From: Stictocephala bisonia | Lineage: Eukaryota > Arthropoda > Insecta > Hemiptera > Membracidae | NCBI GenBank assembly: GCA_035578905.1 | Contig: JAQJVL010002569.1 | Location: forward strand, 27,521 to 91,520 | DNA length: 64,000 bases | Direction: 5' to 3' | Part shown: one piece after another, positions 10,561 through 20,989 of the stretch | Layout: each line of letters starts with the position of its first letter | Position numbering within the stretch: the stretch's first letter is position 1 | Notes under the pieces: generated by a model | Told to the model about the DNA's origin: nothing | Databases searched by the model: none | Seen by the model: the letters and a program-made list of their open reading frames with translations, nothing else | Position numbers and translations under genes: made by a program

Positions 10561-11160
10561 AATATTCACTGATAGCCATGGACGCTTCTGAACAATTTGC
10601 TTCAAAATAAACTTGGGGGATAGTATGAAGTGGTTTCCTATATCAGGCCAGGTGCCCGAATAGGCCAGGTCCTGGATGGGCTACATCGAGAAGCTCTTAG
10701 TTTAAGCTCAACTGATTTTGTTATTATTATTGCTGGTACAAACAATATTGTGAACGGATGCTGTAATGGCATTGTTGAGGAGTTGAGCGGCGCAATTATG
10801 CCGGTTCCCGCGCCGGGGGTGCTGGTGGTGGAGTTGCCTCGTAGGCATGATGATGCTACACTGGATTCACTGGTAATAAATGTTAATACTGAACTCCATG
10901 ACCGGCTCTGTCGGTGGGGAAATGTGGCTTGCGTGTCGATCGGCTCTTTGACACGAGGTCTATACACCAGTCATGGTATGCATCTCAACATGCGCGGTAA
11001 AAGGCATCTTGATGTCGTGCTGTCGGAGGCTATTTTCGGTGAAGTGTTCGTCCCGCAACCAATTAATGCTCCCCTTACACCTCAATACTCCTCCAACAGT
11101 TTTAATCCACCTTCTAATAATTTTCTTAAGCAGGCCAGAGTTCTTTCGGCAAGAAGGTAA
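10553..11160 (+). pseudogene. LINE ORF1, SGNH/GDSL esterase module
   Basis: Block I is VVIFTDSHGR (Ser codon 10574-10576). A frameshift near 10590 leads to YIRPGARIGQVLDGL, then block III FVIIIAGTNNI (about 10714-10749) and block V SHGMHLNMRGK (His codon 10981-10983), ending at TAA 11158-11160. This is the SGNH hydrolase fold carried by ORF1 of CR1/L2-type LINEs, in which an esterase has been linked to membrane or RNP association. The acidic residue normally three before the catalytic His is His here (HGMH rather than DGxH); I recall the same in other insect LINE copies. The tail after the domain is Pro/Ser/Asn-rich. Confidence 0.75.
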
Positions 11161-11261
11161 ATAAACCAAAATGCAAAACATTTTATAACAAACATGTTTT
11201 GGCTCAACCCCACAATTTATTAGAGATACCCTGGATATAGTCTGGGCGCCCCGCGAACTGC

Positions 11262-12299
11262 CTTAAACTAGCTCACCAAAATATTAGGGGTCTGGCATCG
11301 AAGATAGAGCAGTTGAATTCGTTTATTTATTTAGAGATCCCAGATATTATTTGCTTGTCAGAACACTCACTAAAATTCCCAGAAGTTGAAAACATCATAC
11401 TGTATGGCTATGTATATGTAACAGCCTATTGCAGGCCATTGCTTAACATCGGGGGAGTGGGAATCTGGTGTAAAGCTGAAGTAACTTCTGAAGTGATGGA
11501 TGTGACAGAATTTTGTATCAAAGGCTACTGTGAGCTTGCTGCGGCATTACTGCAGTCAAGACAGGGTAAGAAGCTGCTGCTGGTAGTTGGTTCTAGGCCA
11601 TCTACAAACCAGCATGATTTATTTTTTGAAACACTGTCAAATTGCCTTGAAAGGAATATGAGTAAGAACTGTATGACCATTGTGATGGGGGATTTTAACA
11701 CTGATTTGGCAAGGGACTCGTTTTTAAGACATAGATTTGTTACCATTATGGCCAGTTTTGGTTTACAGAACCTAGTCACCTCGTACACTAGAGAGAGGTT
11801 ACAGTCTCGAACTCCAATAGACCATATATTCTCTGACGATATTTCAATAAAGACTGAAGTGTTAGTGCCAGCGTTGTCAGACCACCATGCACAGACAGCT
11901 GACATCCCCCATCAACCAGTTACGAAGCCTATACGATTGAAATCCAGATATGGTAGAATTTTCTTTAAAGAAAACAAGCAGCTTTTCAGAAATTTGCTTA
12001 ATAAAGATGAGTGGAACGATATGTATAAACCAGCTGATTTTAACGATAAGTTTGAAGTATCGTTCCTAAAAAAGCTGCTAAAGATCAAAGATATGAAATC
12101 TCATAGAATTAAACTAAGCAAAGAAATATTTAAACTAAAAGAGAAGGTAACTGATCTGTATATAACAACTAAAGATCTCCCTTCTGATAATTTTAAGAGG
12201 CAGTATTATCTTAGAACAAAAAACAAGTACAGGAAAGCAATACATCAGGCCAAGGCTGAGAATATAAAAAAAAAATTGAAAGGTCAGATCAGAAATTGA
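11262..12299 (+). pseudogene. LINE ORF2, AP-endonuclease domain
   Basis: The frame enters at about 11262 (KLAHQNIRGLASKIEQL) and runs open to TGA at 12297-12299. It holds the EEP/APE-type nuclease motifs in order: QNIRG (first metal-site Asn), CLSEH (metal-binding Glu), GGVGIW, GDFNTDL (Asp/Asn pair, about 11688-11706), PIDHIF, and SDHH (catalytic Asp-His, about 11877-11888). This nuclease nicks target DNA to prime reverse transcription. No ATG fits the start of the domain, so the ORF2 start is upstream or lost. After residue about 270 it is the Lys-rich linker before the RT, where a stop and frame change near 12299 break the ORF. Confidence 0.85.
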
Positions 12300-12339
12300 A
12301 AGCTATAAGGGGTATAATATATGAAAATAAAGCACTGTC

Positions 12340-14108
12340 GAAAAAACAAATACAATATCAGAGTTTTGCATTGAAAAAGATGATGGTGAACTAGTTTACG
12401 ACCCTGGTGACATTGCCAACATACTCAGCAGTTTTTCAATAATGTTGGAGAAAATAAGAAAACATCTCAGATATGTTCACCAGACAGAATACTCCAGAAT
12501 AGCACATCAATAAGCAGAGAATCCCTTTTTTTATTACCAACGTCAGAGGAAGAAGTAAGATGTGCAATAAAATCATTAAAAAGTAAGAAATCAGCTGGTA
12601 ATAAAAGAAATGAACGAGTATCTAGCTGGCCCTATAAGTTACTTGATAAATGAGTCTTTTGTAAGTGGTCTGTTTCCTGACGCACTGAAGCTCGCCATTG
12701 TAAAACCTATCTTGAAGAAAGGCAACAAGTTTAAGTGTGATAAGTACAGGCCAGTTTCCATTCTCCCCACCATGTCGAAAATCTTTGAAAAAAATAACTC
12801 TAAACAGATTGAGCAGTATTTTAGAGAAACACAGCATTATATGTGAAAACCAATTTGGCTTTGTGAAGACAAAATCAACGACTAATGCTATATTCTCTCT
12901 ACTACATAATGTAGTTAGAGGATTGGATAGGAAACACCACTGTGCCAGCCTATTTTTTGATCTGAGCAAGGCCTTCGATACAGTCAACCATACCTTGTTG
13001 TTAAATAAAATGGTTCACATCGGAATACGAGGCCATGCTCTAGAATGGTTTTCGTCTGATCTTCAGGGTCGGAGGCAGTTCGTGGAAATATCCGCAGTGA
13101 ACACTGCGGGTTTTCAACTGCGTCACTCCTCTGCTGTGACCACAGTAACTAGTGGCGTCCCCCAGGAGTCTATACTCAGCCCAATTCTGTTTTTAATTTT
13201 TATTAACAATCTTCCAATGACAGTAAAAACTTTCCAAGTTTGCCTTTTTGCTGACGACACTTCCCTCTCACTGTCCGCTCCTTCTCGAAAACAATTAGAA
13301 ATCAATGCTCTTCTGGAATCTAATAACCTCCTTCAATGGTTTGAGGATGATTCACTTAAAGTCAATTCATTAAAATCACATCTCATTAAATTTCACCTTA
13401 GTCAAAATTCGTCTGATTTTGACTTTGGGTTCAGTGTTTTCCTTGGAGACACAGAACTAGAATCATCGGAGACTGTGAGATTCCTGGGTATAACTATAAA
13501 CGATAAATTGAGTTTTTATCCCCATATTATGAATGTATCCAATAAAATGAGCACTGGAATCTTCATATTGAGGAATCTGGCAGGGACGGTGGTCCTGAGG
13601 TCCTTCTCACTGCCTACTACGGATTGCTGTATCCACAACTTGTATATGCAGTTCCCGTGTGGGGTGGGGAGTGTCGGAGGACGCTATTCTTGTTTAGATT
13701 GCAAAAAAAAAAAGCAATAAGGGTGATGTTTTCATTAAAAAGACGTGACTCTTGCCTTGAATACTTCCGAACGTTTAAAAATCTTACCTTCCCTTCCATT
13801 TTTATTCTAGAAACCCTGAAATTTGTTAAACGAAATTTCCACCATTTTTCAACAGCTTCTAATTATATTTACAACCTCCGCAATAACCACATGATTAACA
13901 TTCCTTCTCATTTTACTTCTTTTTTTAAACGTAACCTCTATACAATGGAGTCAAAATCTTCAATAGCTTACCAACTGCACTGAGGATGGAGTCCGATAGC
14001 ATTAAGTTCCGGCGTCAGGTAAAAACATACCTCATTGATAAATGCCATTACAGCGTCATGGCATTTATCAATGAAAGCGTCAAGGAAATGTGGCTGGCGG
14101 TCATGTAA
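12340..14108 (+). pseudogene. LINE ORF2, reverse transcriptase domain
   Basis: Three frames join end to end. 12610-12800 holds ALKLAIVKPILKKG and KYRPVSILPTMSKIFEK. After a frameshift near 12790-12800 the next frame, to about 13620, holds NQFGF, SLFFDLSKAFDTVNH, GVPQESILSP and the catalytic LFADDTSLS (FADD codons 13247-13258). After another shift near 13620 the last frame holds YPQLVYAVPVWG and the thumb region to 13983, with the C-terminal end in yet another frame to about 14108. The catalytic Asp pair is kept. GVPQGS is GVPQES, an unusual change. Closest relative in the window is the LINE at 17790-19723, with the same motif layout. Frameshifts make it dead. Confidence 0.9.
14032..14074. repeat. 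Perfect 17-bp-arm hairpin within LINE 3' coding end
   Basis: Arms 14032-14048 and 14058-14074 (TCATTGATAAATGCCAT and its complement) flank a 9-base loop. It falls in the last codons of the RT frame. It may be a templated-repair scar rather than a functional structure. Confidence 0.7.
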
Positions 14109-14326
14109 AATAGTTCCGACATTCTTGATTTAAAGGTAAATAAGTTTTATGTATTTTTAGTTTTCTTATTATGTAAATATTTGTAAATACAAATATTGTG
14201 TATAGTTAATACTGACTTTGTAAAATTATTTAGCTATATACTCAATGTATAATATTGACTTGACAAATGCAAGATATATTGTCAATTGTGCTCAATAAAT
14301 TATTGATTGATTGATTAATTGAATGG

Positions 14327-14833
14327 TTCGTAGTCAAATAATAACTCTGAAACATATTATTCAGTAAATTATTACTATTTATTTAACTTATTAAATACAC
14401 AACCCACACAAATCCAAAATTTTATGAAATATGAAATATGCAGAATTAATACTATAATAATTATCTACCTATCCAAATAAGTAAACATTATTTACTAAAA
14501 TATATTTTATATAATTTATTTGATAATTAATAGCTTGATTTTTAATATATTTAATTAAAATTCTAAACAAAATGTGTTTTTAATTCAAATTAAGTGTACT
14601 AAGATAGTATTGAGTGAACTCCATATAACATATTCACAAATATACATTTTAAATTGAGTGAGAAGTAACTTCTGCCATATTTGACTGACGAGTAATTGTA
14701 AAAAGACTTCGTTTAATAATTTATCGGTTAAACTAGAACTTCTATCAACAGTTAAGTTTGTTAATTAATACGAGCTGCCCATTAGAATAATATGACTATT
14801 GAGATCCACAAAATCATATGAAGCCATTTACCC
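14327..14833. other. AT-rich DNA, no feature seen
   Basis: Sequence after the LINE tail; very AT-rich, no frame or repeat copy recognised. Confidence 0.6.
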
Positions 14834-14880
14834 ACTCTCATTTCTTTCATTATTTAAATTCCAATGAAAGAAATGAGAGT
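14834..14880. repeat. Perfect 18-bp-arm inverted repeat
   Basis: Arms 14834-14851 and 14863-14880 (ACTCTCATTTCTTTCATT and its exact complement) flank an 11-base AT loop. It directly precedes minisatellite locus 2. I see no coding or T-tract context that would give it a known function. Confidence 0.85.
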
Positions 14881-14884
14881 CGAC

Positions 14885-15180
14885 TGACCCATCCATAAAC
14901 GGTGGTGATGTACTGACATCCCTCCCCATACCTCTACAGTAACCCACTCACCATACACTAGGACCCACTCATATACGTACTAGTGGTGTTGCCCCACCCA
15001 TCCACCCATACATGTACCAGTGGTATTGACCCATCCACCCAACCATACACGTACGATGGTATTGGCCGTCCCACTCACACATTCTAGTGGTGTTGACCCA
15101 ACCAAGCACGTACCAATGGTATTGATCGTACTATGCAATACCACCGTTCGTACATGGGTGGGCATGCATTTTGCATGTAA
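14885..15180. repeat. Minisatellite locus 2
   Basis: Degenerate tandem units of about 35-40 bases around CCACCCATACATGTACCAGT and GGTATTGACCCATCCACCC, clearly related to the units at 8013-8212 and 26388-28622. Units are more diverged here, with TAGTGGTGTTG variants, so this is probably an old array. Confidence 0.85.
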
Positions 15181-15494
15181 CAAAGTAGATTTTACTATCT
15201 ACAAAATCATTGTTTTACTAGATAACAATGAAGATTCAACAACTAAAATTTAATGCACGATGTCACGGGTTCAAATCCAAAGAGATCCAACTAAATTTAG
15301 CTTGATGAGTTTGGACCACTGTCATGTATCATTGAAATTATCAGTAAAAAATCCACTAGCGTTGAAAGAAAGAAAAAAGACTGATTGAACATAACTTCCG
15401 ACATTATTATATCTTTTCGTGAATCTGAAGACTGATCTTATACTTGTGTCAATTAAATACTTCATATTGCTATAACAGTAAATGCCATTGTTAC

Positions 15495-15665
15495 TTGTTC
15501 ATATCTTACATCCCATCGTGTCTTTTCTCTCTTCGATATGTGAACATATGAGGTCAATGACTCATACTTTCCCTCGTCGACCCCTGTATTACCGCCCGCA
15601 TATTGTGGGGATGCAGGTGGGAAAGAGAGATATGAAACCTTCTCCGATCTATATACAGCTATCAT
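15495..15665 (-). repeat. Dispersed repeat, copy 1 (pair with 47026-47150)
   Basis: Read on the minus strand this gives GATCGGAGAAGGTTTCATATC, then CCCACAATATG, GGTAATACAGG and GACCTCATATGTTC. The plus strand at 47026-47150 carries the same blocks in the same order. It is an unclassified interspersed repeat; no terminal repeats or coding potential were recognised. Confidence 0.65.
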
Positions 15666-15721
15666 CTGTCACAAATAAAGAGAAGTGTGTTTTGTAAAAC
15701 AGAAATTATTTCATACTATGG

Positions 15722-15812
15722 AACATCCCTGCACGTTACGCGTGCCAACTCCATCACTCGCTGCGCTCGTTACACCTCGTCCTTCGGCCTGTGACTTTTG
15801 ATTATAAATAAG
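15722..15812 (+). repeat. Dispersed repeat pair (with 17690-17785)
   Basis: Shared blocks are CATCCCTGCACG (CACCCCTGCACG in the other copy), CACTCGCTG(C/T)GCT, CCTTCGG(C/A)CTG and TGTGACTTTTGA(T/C)TA(T/C)AAATAA. The two copies lie in the same orientation about 2 kb apart, and the second sits at the 5' edge of a truncated LINE. The GC-rich core contrasts with its surroundings. Family unknown. Confidence 0.6.
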
Positions 15813-16825
15813 CAAGTTTTATTTTATTGAATATAAATAGGTAGCGTTGTTGCTTATTTATTGTCATAAACATCCGATATTACCACAGTATAATGTGTTT
15901 TATACTGTGATATTATTTTGCCTATTCCGTACTTAGTTTTAGATACTGTACATATTGTTAATTGTAGTTCATAATTAAGTTATTTAATAGTTTGTTCCTC
16001 TTATCTGTTTTTATAATCTCTTCAGCATAAATTGTTACTCACATACTCACAACATATTCACCTGTTACTATATTGAAATTTAAGTAATATTACTGGCCTC
16101 TTTGCACATGCACTTGCCAAAAGTCAAATATCAGGTAACATTGTCTAACCCTTGTAACCGGTGGTGTGAACCCCATCTACCTAAAATTAAAACACCAGTT
16201 GAGCTTATGATGCTATGAGGAACGGTTCGCTCGGATCTCACGTCGCGATTGCCGTGACCCTCTCTTACAGTGTATAATGTTTGTATCATTAACCAGTGAT
16301 CTTGTTTTATCCTCAATCTCTCTTCTCTCGATATACTCAGTATTTTATTCAAAGTGAACTCTAGACAGTGTTGTGTTGTGCTCCAAACTGACCGCTGGAC
16401 AACATCGACATCCCAGGCCTGGTGGATCCATCTCCACGGTCATGTCATCTCTCATCTTCTCAGTTCTTCGCTCCAAGATATGCACTATCTCCTCTAAAGG
16501 TACAGTTGGTTCCTTTTGATTACTTTCTACTTATAAAACGCATCTCCCTGTGATCGTTCGTGGTAACGTCTTTTGTAGAGTTTCCTCTACTAACGTGGGT
16601 GTTAGTTGGTCCTCCGAAAAGGCACTAATCTTTACAATCTCCCAAAACGCTCTCAATACTAAATATTGCCTGTTTCAAACATGTTCATTTCATTTGCTTT
16701 TGTTCAAAAGCTGAAGATTAATTAGATATAAAAAATAAATGCTTTACCTTTAAATCCACAGAGAAATTCTTAGTTCTGTGTTTAAACCATATCTACAACC
16801 TTAATTGGTTTAACATTATGAAAAA
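15813..16825. other. Unassigned intermediate-GC stretch
   Basis: Mixed-composition DNA. Around 16180-16680 the sequence is less AT-rich and might be an old TE, but no frame or motif could be assigned on either strand. Confidence 0.4.
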
Positions 16826-17510
16826 CTAGCAGAGTAGGCCTACCCGTCCTTCGTACGGGTTTACGTTGATGTATATTGTACTTACTGCGTTCAGTAACAC
16901 AAAACATGTACCTACTGGCATCTGTATAATGCAAAAGTGCGTTGTGGTCACGGTACCTCTAGGAAAAAAGACGGTAGGTATCACGCGCATCTCCTATGAT
17001 AGGTGATGTTGAAACAACAAACACGAAAATACGGTTCTAATTCCAGTAGTTTAGAATTCCAGCTGATAAGTAGTAAATAATACGTTTACTATTTATCTAA
17101 ATTCTTCCGTACGATTGGTAGATTTAGTTACTAGTATTTTATCAAATAATCAAACCAGTTTATTTCACCCGTGTGACTGTCTTTTTTAGTAAACAGGGTT
17201 GTGGTTAGGTATTTAATTCAGAACTTAAGTTGTAAGTTGTTTATTTATTGAATCAGCTGATAAATGAAACTATTATAAACAATGAATTGTCAAACTAATT
17301 TGCTATAGGGGTTATATTATTGAATCTTATAATCCTTCGGGTGGTTTCCTCATGGAATTTCAAAATAAAGATAGACCTATGTGTTAACCAGAGATCCTAA
17401 AAATGTCTCTGCAAAATTTCAGCTTAATGGGTTCAGTAGTTTTTGCGTGATTGAGTAACATACACACAGACAGATACCATTAGATTGTTATATAATAGTA
17501 AATTCTAACC
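16826..17510 (+). mobile_element. Fragment of an insect-type non-LTR/RTE-like repeat
   Basis: The left edge reads ACTAGCAGAGTAGGCC with a short hairpin (ACCCGTCCTTCGTACGGGT). The right part (17340-17500) has the run GACCTATGTGTTAACC, CTGCAAAATTTCAGC, GGGTTCAGTAGTTTTTGCG, TGATTGAGTAACATACACAC, which is the characteristic 3' tail of abundant insect retroelement families, often RTE-like. Treating both edges as one element of about 680 bases is inference. There is no reverse-transcriptase coding between them, so it would be a non-autonomous or internally deleted copy. Confidence 0.45.
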
Positions 17511-17689
17511 TCCTCAAAATTACAAATACCAAAGCGCACATTCTAATAGCTGTTAACTCCTTTTATAAATCATTATTTACATTTGAACAGCTGTTATTTT
17601 TTGTTTCCTTTATATCTCTCTCCATGTTATTCTTATGGCCTGAACTTTGAGGTCTTCCCGTGTCTTTCAGAAAATATTGAAAAACTAGG

Positions 17690-17785
17690 AGACACCCCTG
17701 CACGCATGGCGGCCAATCCCGACACTCGCTGTGCTTAATACATCATGGCCTTCGGACTGGAAATGTGACTTTTGACTACAAATAA
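17690..17785 (+). repeat. Dispersed repeat pair (with 15722-15812)
   Basis: Second copy of the GC-rich short repeat; see 15722-15812. It ends a few bases before the truncated LINE begins, so the LINE probably inserted at or beside it. Confidence 0.55.
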
Positions 17786-17829
17786 TATTAGATTAACTGT
17801 ATACTGGAGAAAACTGATCGCTCATTCTC

Positions 17830-18099
17830 CAATTTTTCTTTTAGAGCATTGGATGATAAAGGTAAACTTGTACATAATCCCATTCTCGTCTCTAATATGT
17901 TTAACACATTCTTCTCGGAGGTGGGAATCAATTCCGGATCTTTGAACGATAATGTTGAACATTCATCATCTTCTTCCATTCAACAGAGATCCACTACTCA
18001 TTCGTTATTTCTTTTCCTAACAGACGCAAATGAAGTAATTCAAATTATAAAATCACTTAGAATGAGTCGTTCTGCTGGCATTGACGAAGTATTGTCACA
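17830..18099 (+). pseudogene. LINE linker/RT N-terminal extension, frameshifted
   Basis: The frame containing ALDDKGKLVHNPILVSNMFN, FFSEVG and RMSRSAGIDEV is the usual segment before the RT fingers ("..FN.FF..VG...", "K...S.G.D."). It stops at TAA about 18100, while the RT proper lies in another frame that opens at 18085. A single small indel between about 18062 and 18099 separates them. Confidence 0.75.
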
Positions 18100-19629
18100 T
18101 TAAAAGAAGTTGCAGACATTCTTGCTGCTCCGTTGGCTCACTTGGCAAACGCGTCATTTGAAGGAGGCGTTTTTCCATCTTGCCTCAAGACCTCAATTGT
18201 TAAACCTCTTTACAAGAAAGGTGACTCCAATGAACCAAAAAACTATCGTCCAATTTCTATTCTTTCAACCTTTTCAAAGGTATTAGAAAAGTTATTCTCC
18301 AAAAGACTTACAACTTTTTTAGAATCTAAGGATCTTCTTTTTAATAAACAATTTGGCTTTAGGAAAAATCTTAGTACACTTAATGCCATGTTTATTTTTA
18401 TTTCTGACATTACACCTGCCCTAGACAATAGACAGCACACAATGGGTCTTTTCTTTGATCTTACCAAGGCCTTTGATGTGGTTGATCATAGAATCCTTTT
18501 AGAAAAAGTGGACTCCTTTGGTATAAGAGGAAAATCATTACAATGGATCAAGTCCTACTTATTAGGACGAAAGCAGTTTGTGCAAATTTCTTTCATTGAT
18601 GCCCTAGGTTGCCTCCAGAAACAAGTATCAAACGAGGTGTCTGTTCATACAGGCGTACCTCAAGGGTCCGTCCTTGGGCCAATCTTATTTCTTATGTATA
18701 TTGATGATCTACATCTTAGCATAAGAAATTCCAAGCTCTGTCTTTACGCAGATGATACATCGATTTCCATATCTAACAATAATGAAGACCAGCTTCAGAT
18801 TGACACTTTTATTCAAAGCAGTTCTCTACTTCAGTGGATATCTGAGAATCATCTTTTTGTGAACATGGACAACACTAGCCTCATTGAGTTTAAATTAACT
18901 AATTCTAAATCACATTTTTACAATTACTCCAGTATTCTTATTGGTGATACAGAGATTTCATCTAGTGATTATACTATATTTTTGGGCCTGGTGATTGATT
19001 CAAATCTGACATTTAAAAAACATATAGACAGAGTTTGCAGCAAATTACATAGTGGAATTTTCTTTCTTCGGAGACTTTTAATGTTTTCAAATAGAGACAT
19101 CTTGATTACAGCGTACTACGGATGTGTCTACCCACACTTAGTCTATGGACTCCCAATATGGGGCGCTGAGTGCTCAAGGGTGAAGTGCAATTTTGCATTG
19201 CAAAAAAAGGCTCTGAGAGTTATACTTGGATTGCCCCGAAATAAATCTTGTAGAGGACTTTTCCGACGTAACAAATTACTTACTTTCCCTTCACTATATA
19301 TATTGGAAACCCTTATGTTTACGAAGAAAAATATTCACCTTTTCCATCTAAAATCACATGCTCTTATAAATTTACATAACTTAGATATTCCCCGTCACAA
19401 TAGTACTTTTTATAAAAAACACTCCACTTACAACTGTGTTAAGTTGTATAATAAGTTACCTGGGTTCTTGAAGGCTGAAGCTTGTGTGCATGTTTTTAGA
19501 AAGATATTGAAATTTGTTTTATTAGAAAAAGAATACTATTCAGTTTCTGACTATTTACAAGATACAATAATAGATAGTAAGCATAAGTTACATAGTTATA
19601 ATTTATGGATTGTAAATAGTTTATATTAA
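18085..19629 (+). CDS. LINE reverse transcriptase, open frame, N-terminally truncated
   Basis: The frame is open from 18085 (no ATG at its left edge; a TTG at 18133 is only one possible start) to TAA 19627-19629, over 500 codons. Counted from 18133: PLYKKG and NYRPISILSTFSKV (about residues 25-50), NKQFGFR (71-77), LFFDLTKAFDVVDH (106-119), TGVPQGSVLGPILF (173-186), the catalytic YADD (205-208, codons 18745-18756), then thumb and a C-terminal region with VYGLPIWG and YNKLPGFLKAE. All the core motifs, including both catalytic aspartates and GVPQGS, are intact. It would convert element RNA to cDNA at a nicked target. It lacks endonuclease and ORF1 and its frame is broken upstream, so the copy cannot move by itself. 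Confidence 0.92.
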   Translation, partial: RSIVTLKEVADILAAPLAHLANASFEGGVFPSCLKTSIVKPLYKKGDSNEPKNYRPISILSTFSKVLEKLFSKRLTTFLESKDLLFNKQFGFRKNLSTLNAMFIFISDITPALDNRQHTMGLFFDLTKAFDVVDHRILLEKVDSFGIRGKSLQWIKSYLLGRKQFVQISFIDALGCLQKQVSNEVSVHTGVPQGSVLGPILFLMYIDDLHLSIRNSKLCLYADDTSISISNNNEDQLQIDTFIQSSSLLQWISENHLFVNMDNTSLIEFKLTNSKSHFYNYSSILIGDTEISSSDYTIFLGLVIDSNLTFKKHIDRVCSKLHSGIFFLRRLLMFSNRDILITAYYGCVYPHLVYGLPIWGAECSRVKCNFALQKKALRVILGLPRNKSCRGLFRRNKLLTFPSLYILETLMFTKKNIHLFHLKSHALINLHNLDIPRHNSTFYKKHSTYNCVKLYNKLPGFLKAEACVHVFRKILKFVLLEKEYYSVSDYLQDTIIDSKHKLHSYNLWIVNSLY

Positions 19630-19723
19630 TGAAATGTTGTGCAATAGGTTAAGGAAGACGTTTGTCCATGACAATCTTGTTTTTATGACAATAAACTTTA
19701 TTTGATTTGATTTTGATTTGATT

Positions 19724-20624
19724 ATACGTTAATCTAGTTTTACGTCATACGTAAAATCACAACATGGCATTTATTTACAGTATCACTACTTGGGTTGCTA
19801 TCTAATTATAGTATAATGCCATCGATTATATACATCTACAATAGATAAAACATCTGATAGGAATATTTGTGGCCGTAATTTTATTAGTTAGTGAGGTTTA
19901 AACTTCATCACTGTTACATGGGACTACACTAGCGCTCCACAATGGACCACAAAATCAGCTGATATTTTGAGACTAAAAATTTAATTCTGGATGGGGATTC
20001 TATTTGTGTATAAAATTAATGATAATGCCCAATGGTATTGCTTAGCCTATTGCAAAGTGTTCATTTCATTTGTTTTGTTTAACAGATGAAGACTAAACTC
20101 ATATTATAATATTAAAAATTCATTAATAGTACAAAGTTAAACATACAAAATTAAACTTGTTTATTTATTTAATTTAATAAAATCGACCCAATGTTATCCT
20201 AATGTATCAATCTTTTGAGGTTGGTATCTACCCCATAGGAATATTTGATCAAGATGAAAATACTTTAGTTGTCCTATTTAAGATTTTAAGAAACAGTATA
20301 CAAATTTGGAGCTCTCTACATACATAGGAAGTTGGAGAATCAGTGATAAGTGAGTGAGTGAGTCAGCCAGGGCCTTCCTTTTACAGTATATATATTAAAA
20401 CCTTATAACAAAACTACAAACATAGACAATTGACGCCTCAACCGTTCAAATTGCTTAAGAAATAAGGGGAGAGTTGCGTTGACAAAAAACTGCTTCACGT
20501 ATTATATATAGAAGGATAACATTGTTATCAATTTTGATGAAAACATAATTCTAGTGAAATCAAAACTGTAATTACTGTTAATTTCTCACTAATAGGTTTT
20601 AACACAAAGCCTTCTTGATACTAA
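19724..20624. other. No gene; TE-tail-like motifs
   Basis: AT-rich DNA. At 20345-20400 there is GTGAGTGAGTGAGTCAGCCA followed by GGGCCTTCCTTTTAC and a TATATA run, a phrase common at the ends of unclassified insect TEs. Nothing else assigned. Confidence 0.4.
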
Positions 20625-20840
20625 TAATCATTATTCATCATTAAGACACCGATCTTAGACATATGTGCGAATATGAGGAGCAAATGATTATGACCAGTGT
20701 AGAAGAACAAGATTGTAATCATTGTTACTAAGACTAAATGATCATTAAAAAGAACCATTTATTAATAACCCAATAGCAAGGGAATTAAAGGGATTTACGT
20801 GGAAACTGAACCACGTAATATTGATCTAAATTTTCACTAA
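20625..20840 (-). repeat. SINE-like family 2, copy b
   Basis: Minus-strand copy with the family landmarks: plus-strand GACACCGATCTTAGAC near the tail, CATTGTTACTAAG, TTTATTAATAACCCAATAGC, and the hairpin block ACGTGGAAACTGAACCACGT near 20800-20818. Strongly diverged. Confidence 0.6.
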
Positions 20841-20989
20841 TTTATAATACACTTCATTACTAATACTTTGATGTCGTTCAATTTTATCAGAATTCCGTAT
20901 ATCCTTATGGTTTTTTATAAGTTTTTTTTTAATTTAACATATTTATGATATAATAAATAATATACGTTGACAACTTACCCATTTATCAA

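Larger units (their letters stand above)
8225..14326 (+). mobile_element. Near full-length CR1/Jockey-superfamily LINE with protease and esterase modules
   Basis: One continuous plus-strand element. It has a GC-richer 5' leader (about 8320-8860), a broken ORF1 (8862-11160), a broken ORF2 with AP endonuclease (about 11262-12299) and reverse transcriptase (about 12340-14108), and an AT-rich 3' UTR ending in CTCAATAAATTATTGATTGA. The terminal ATTG microsatellite is the kind of tail seen in CR1/L2/Daphne-type LINEs that do not end in poly-A. The ORF1 esterase also fits CR1/L2-type elements. The 5' boundary is uncertain (8215-8320). The parts are all in order and on one strand with no large foreign insert, so I read it as one insertion that has since decayed. 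Confidence 0.85.
17790..19723 (+). mobile_element. 5'-truncated CR1/Jockey-like LINE
   Basis: The element begins within the linker between endonuclease and reverse transcriptase, includes the complete RT and C-terminal region, and ends in a short 3' UTR with ATAAACTTTATTTGATTTGA and further TTTGATTT repeats. The microsatellite tail replaces poly-A, as in the larger LINE upstream. 5' truncation is the normal outcome of incomplete target-primed reverse transcription. Less decay than in the 8.2-14.3 kb element suggests a more recent insertion. Confidence 0.88.
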
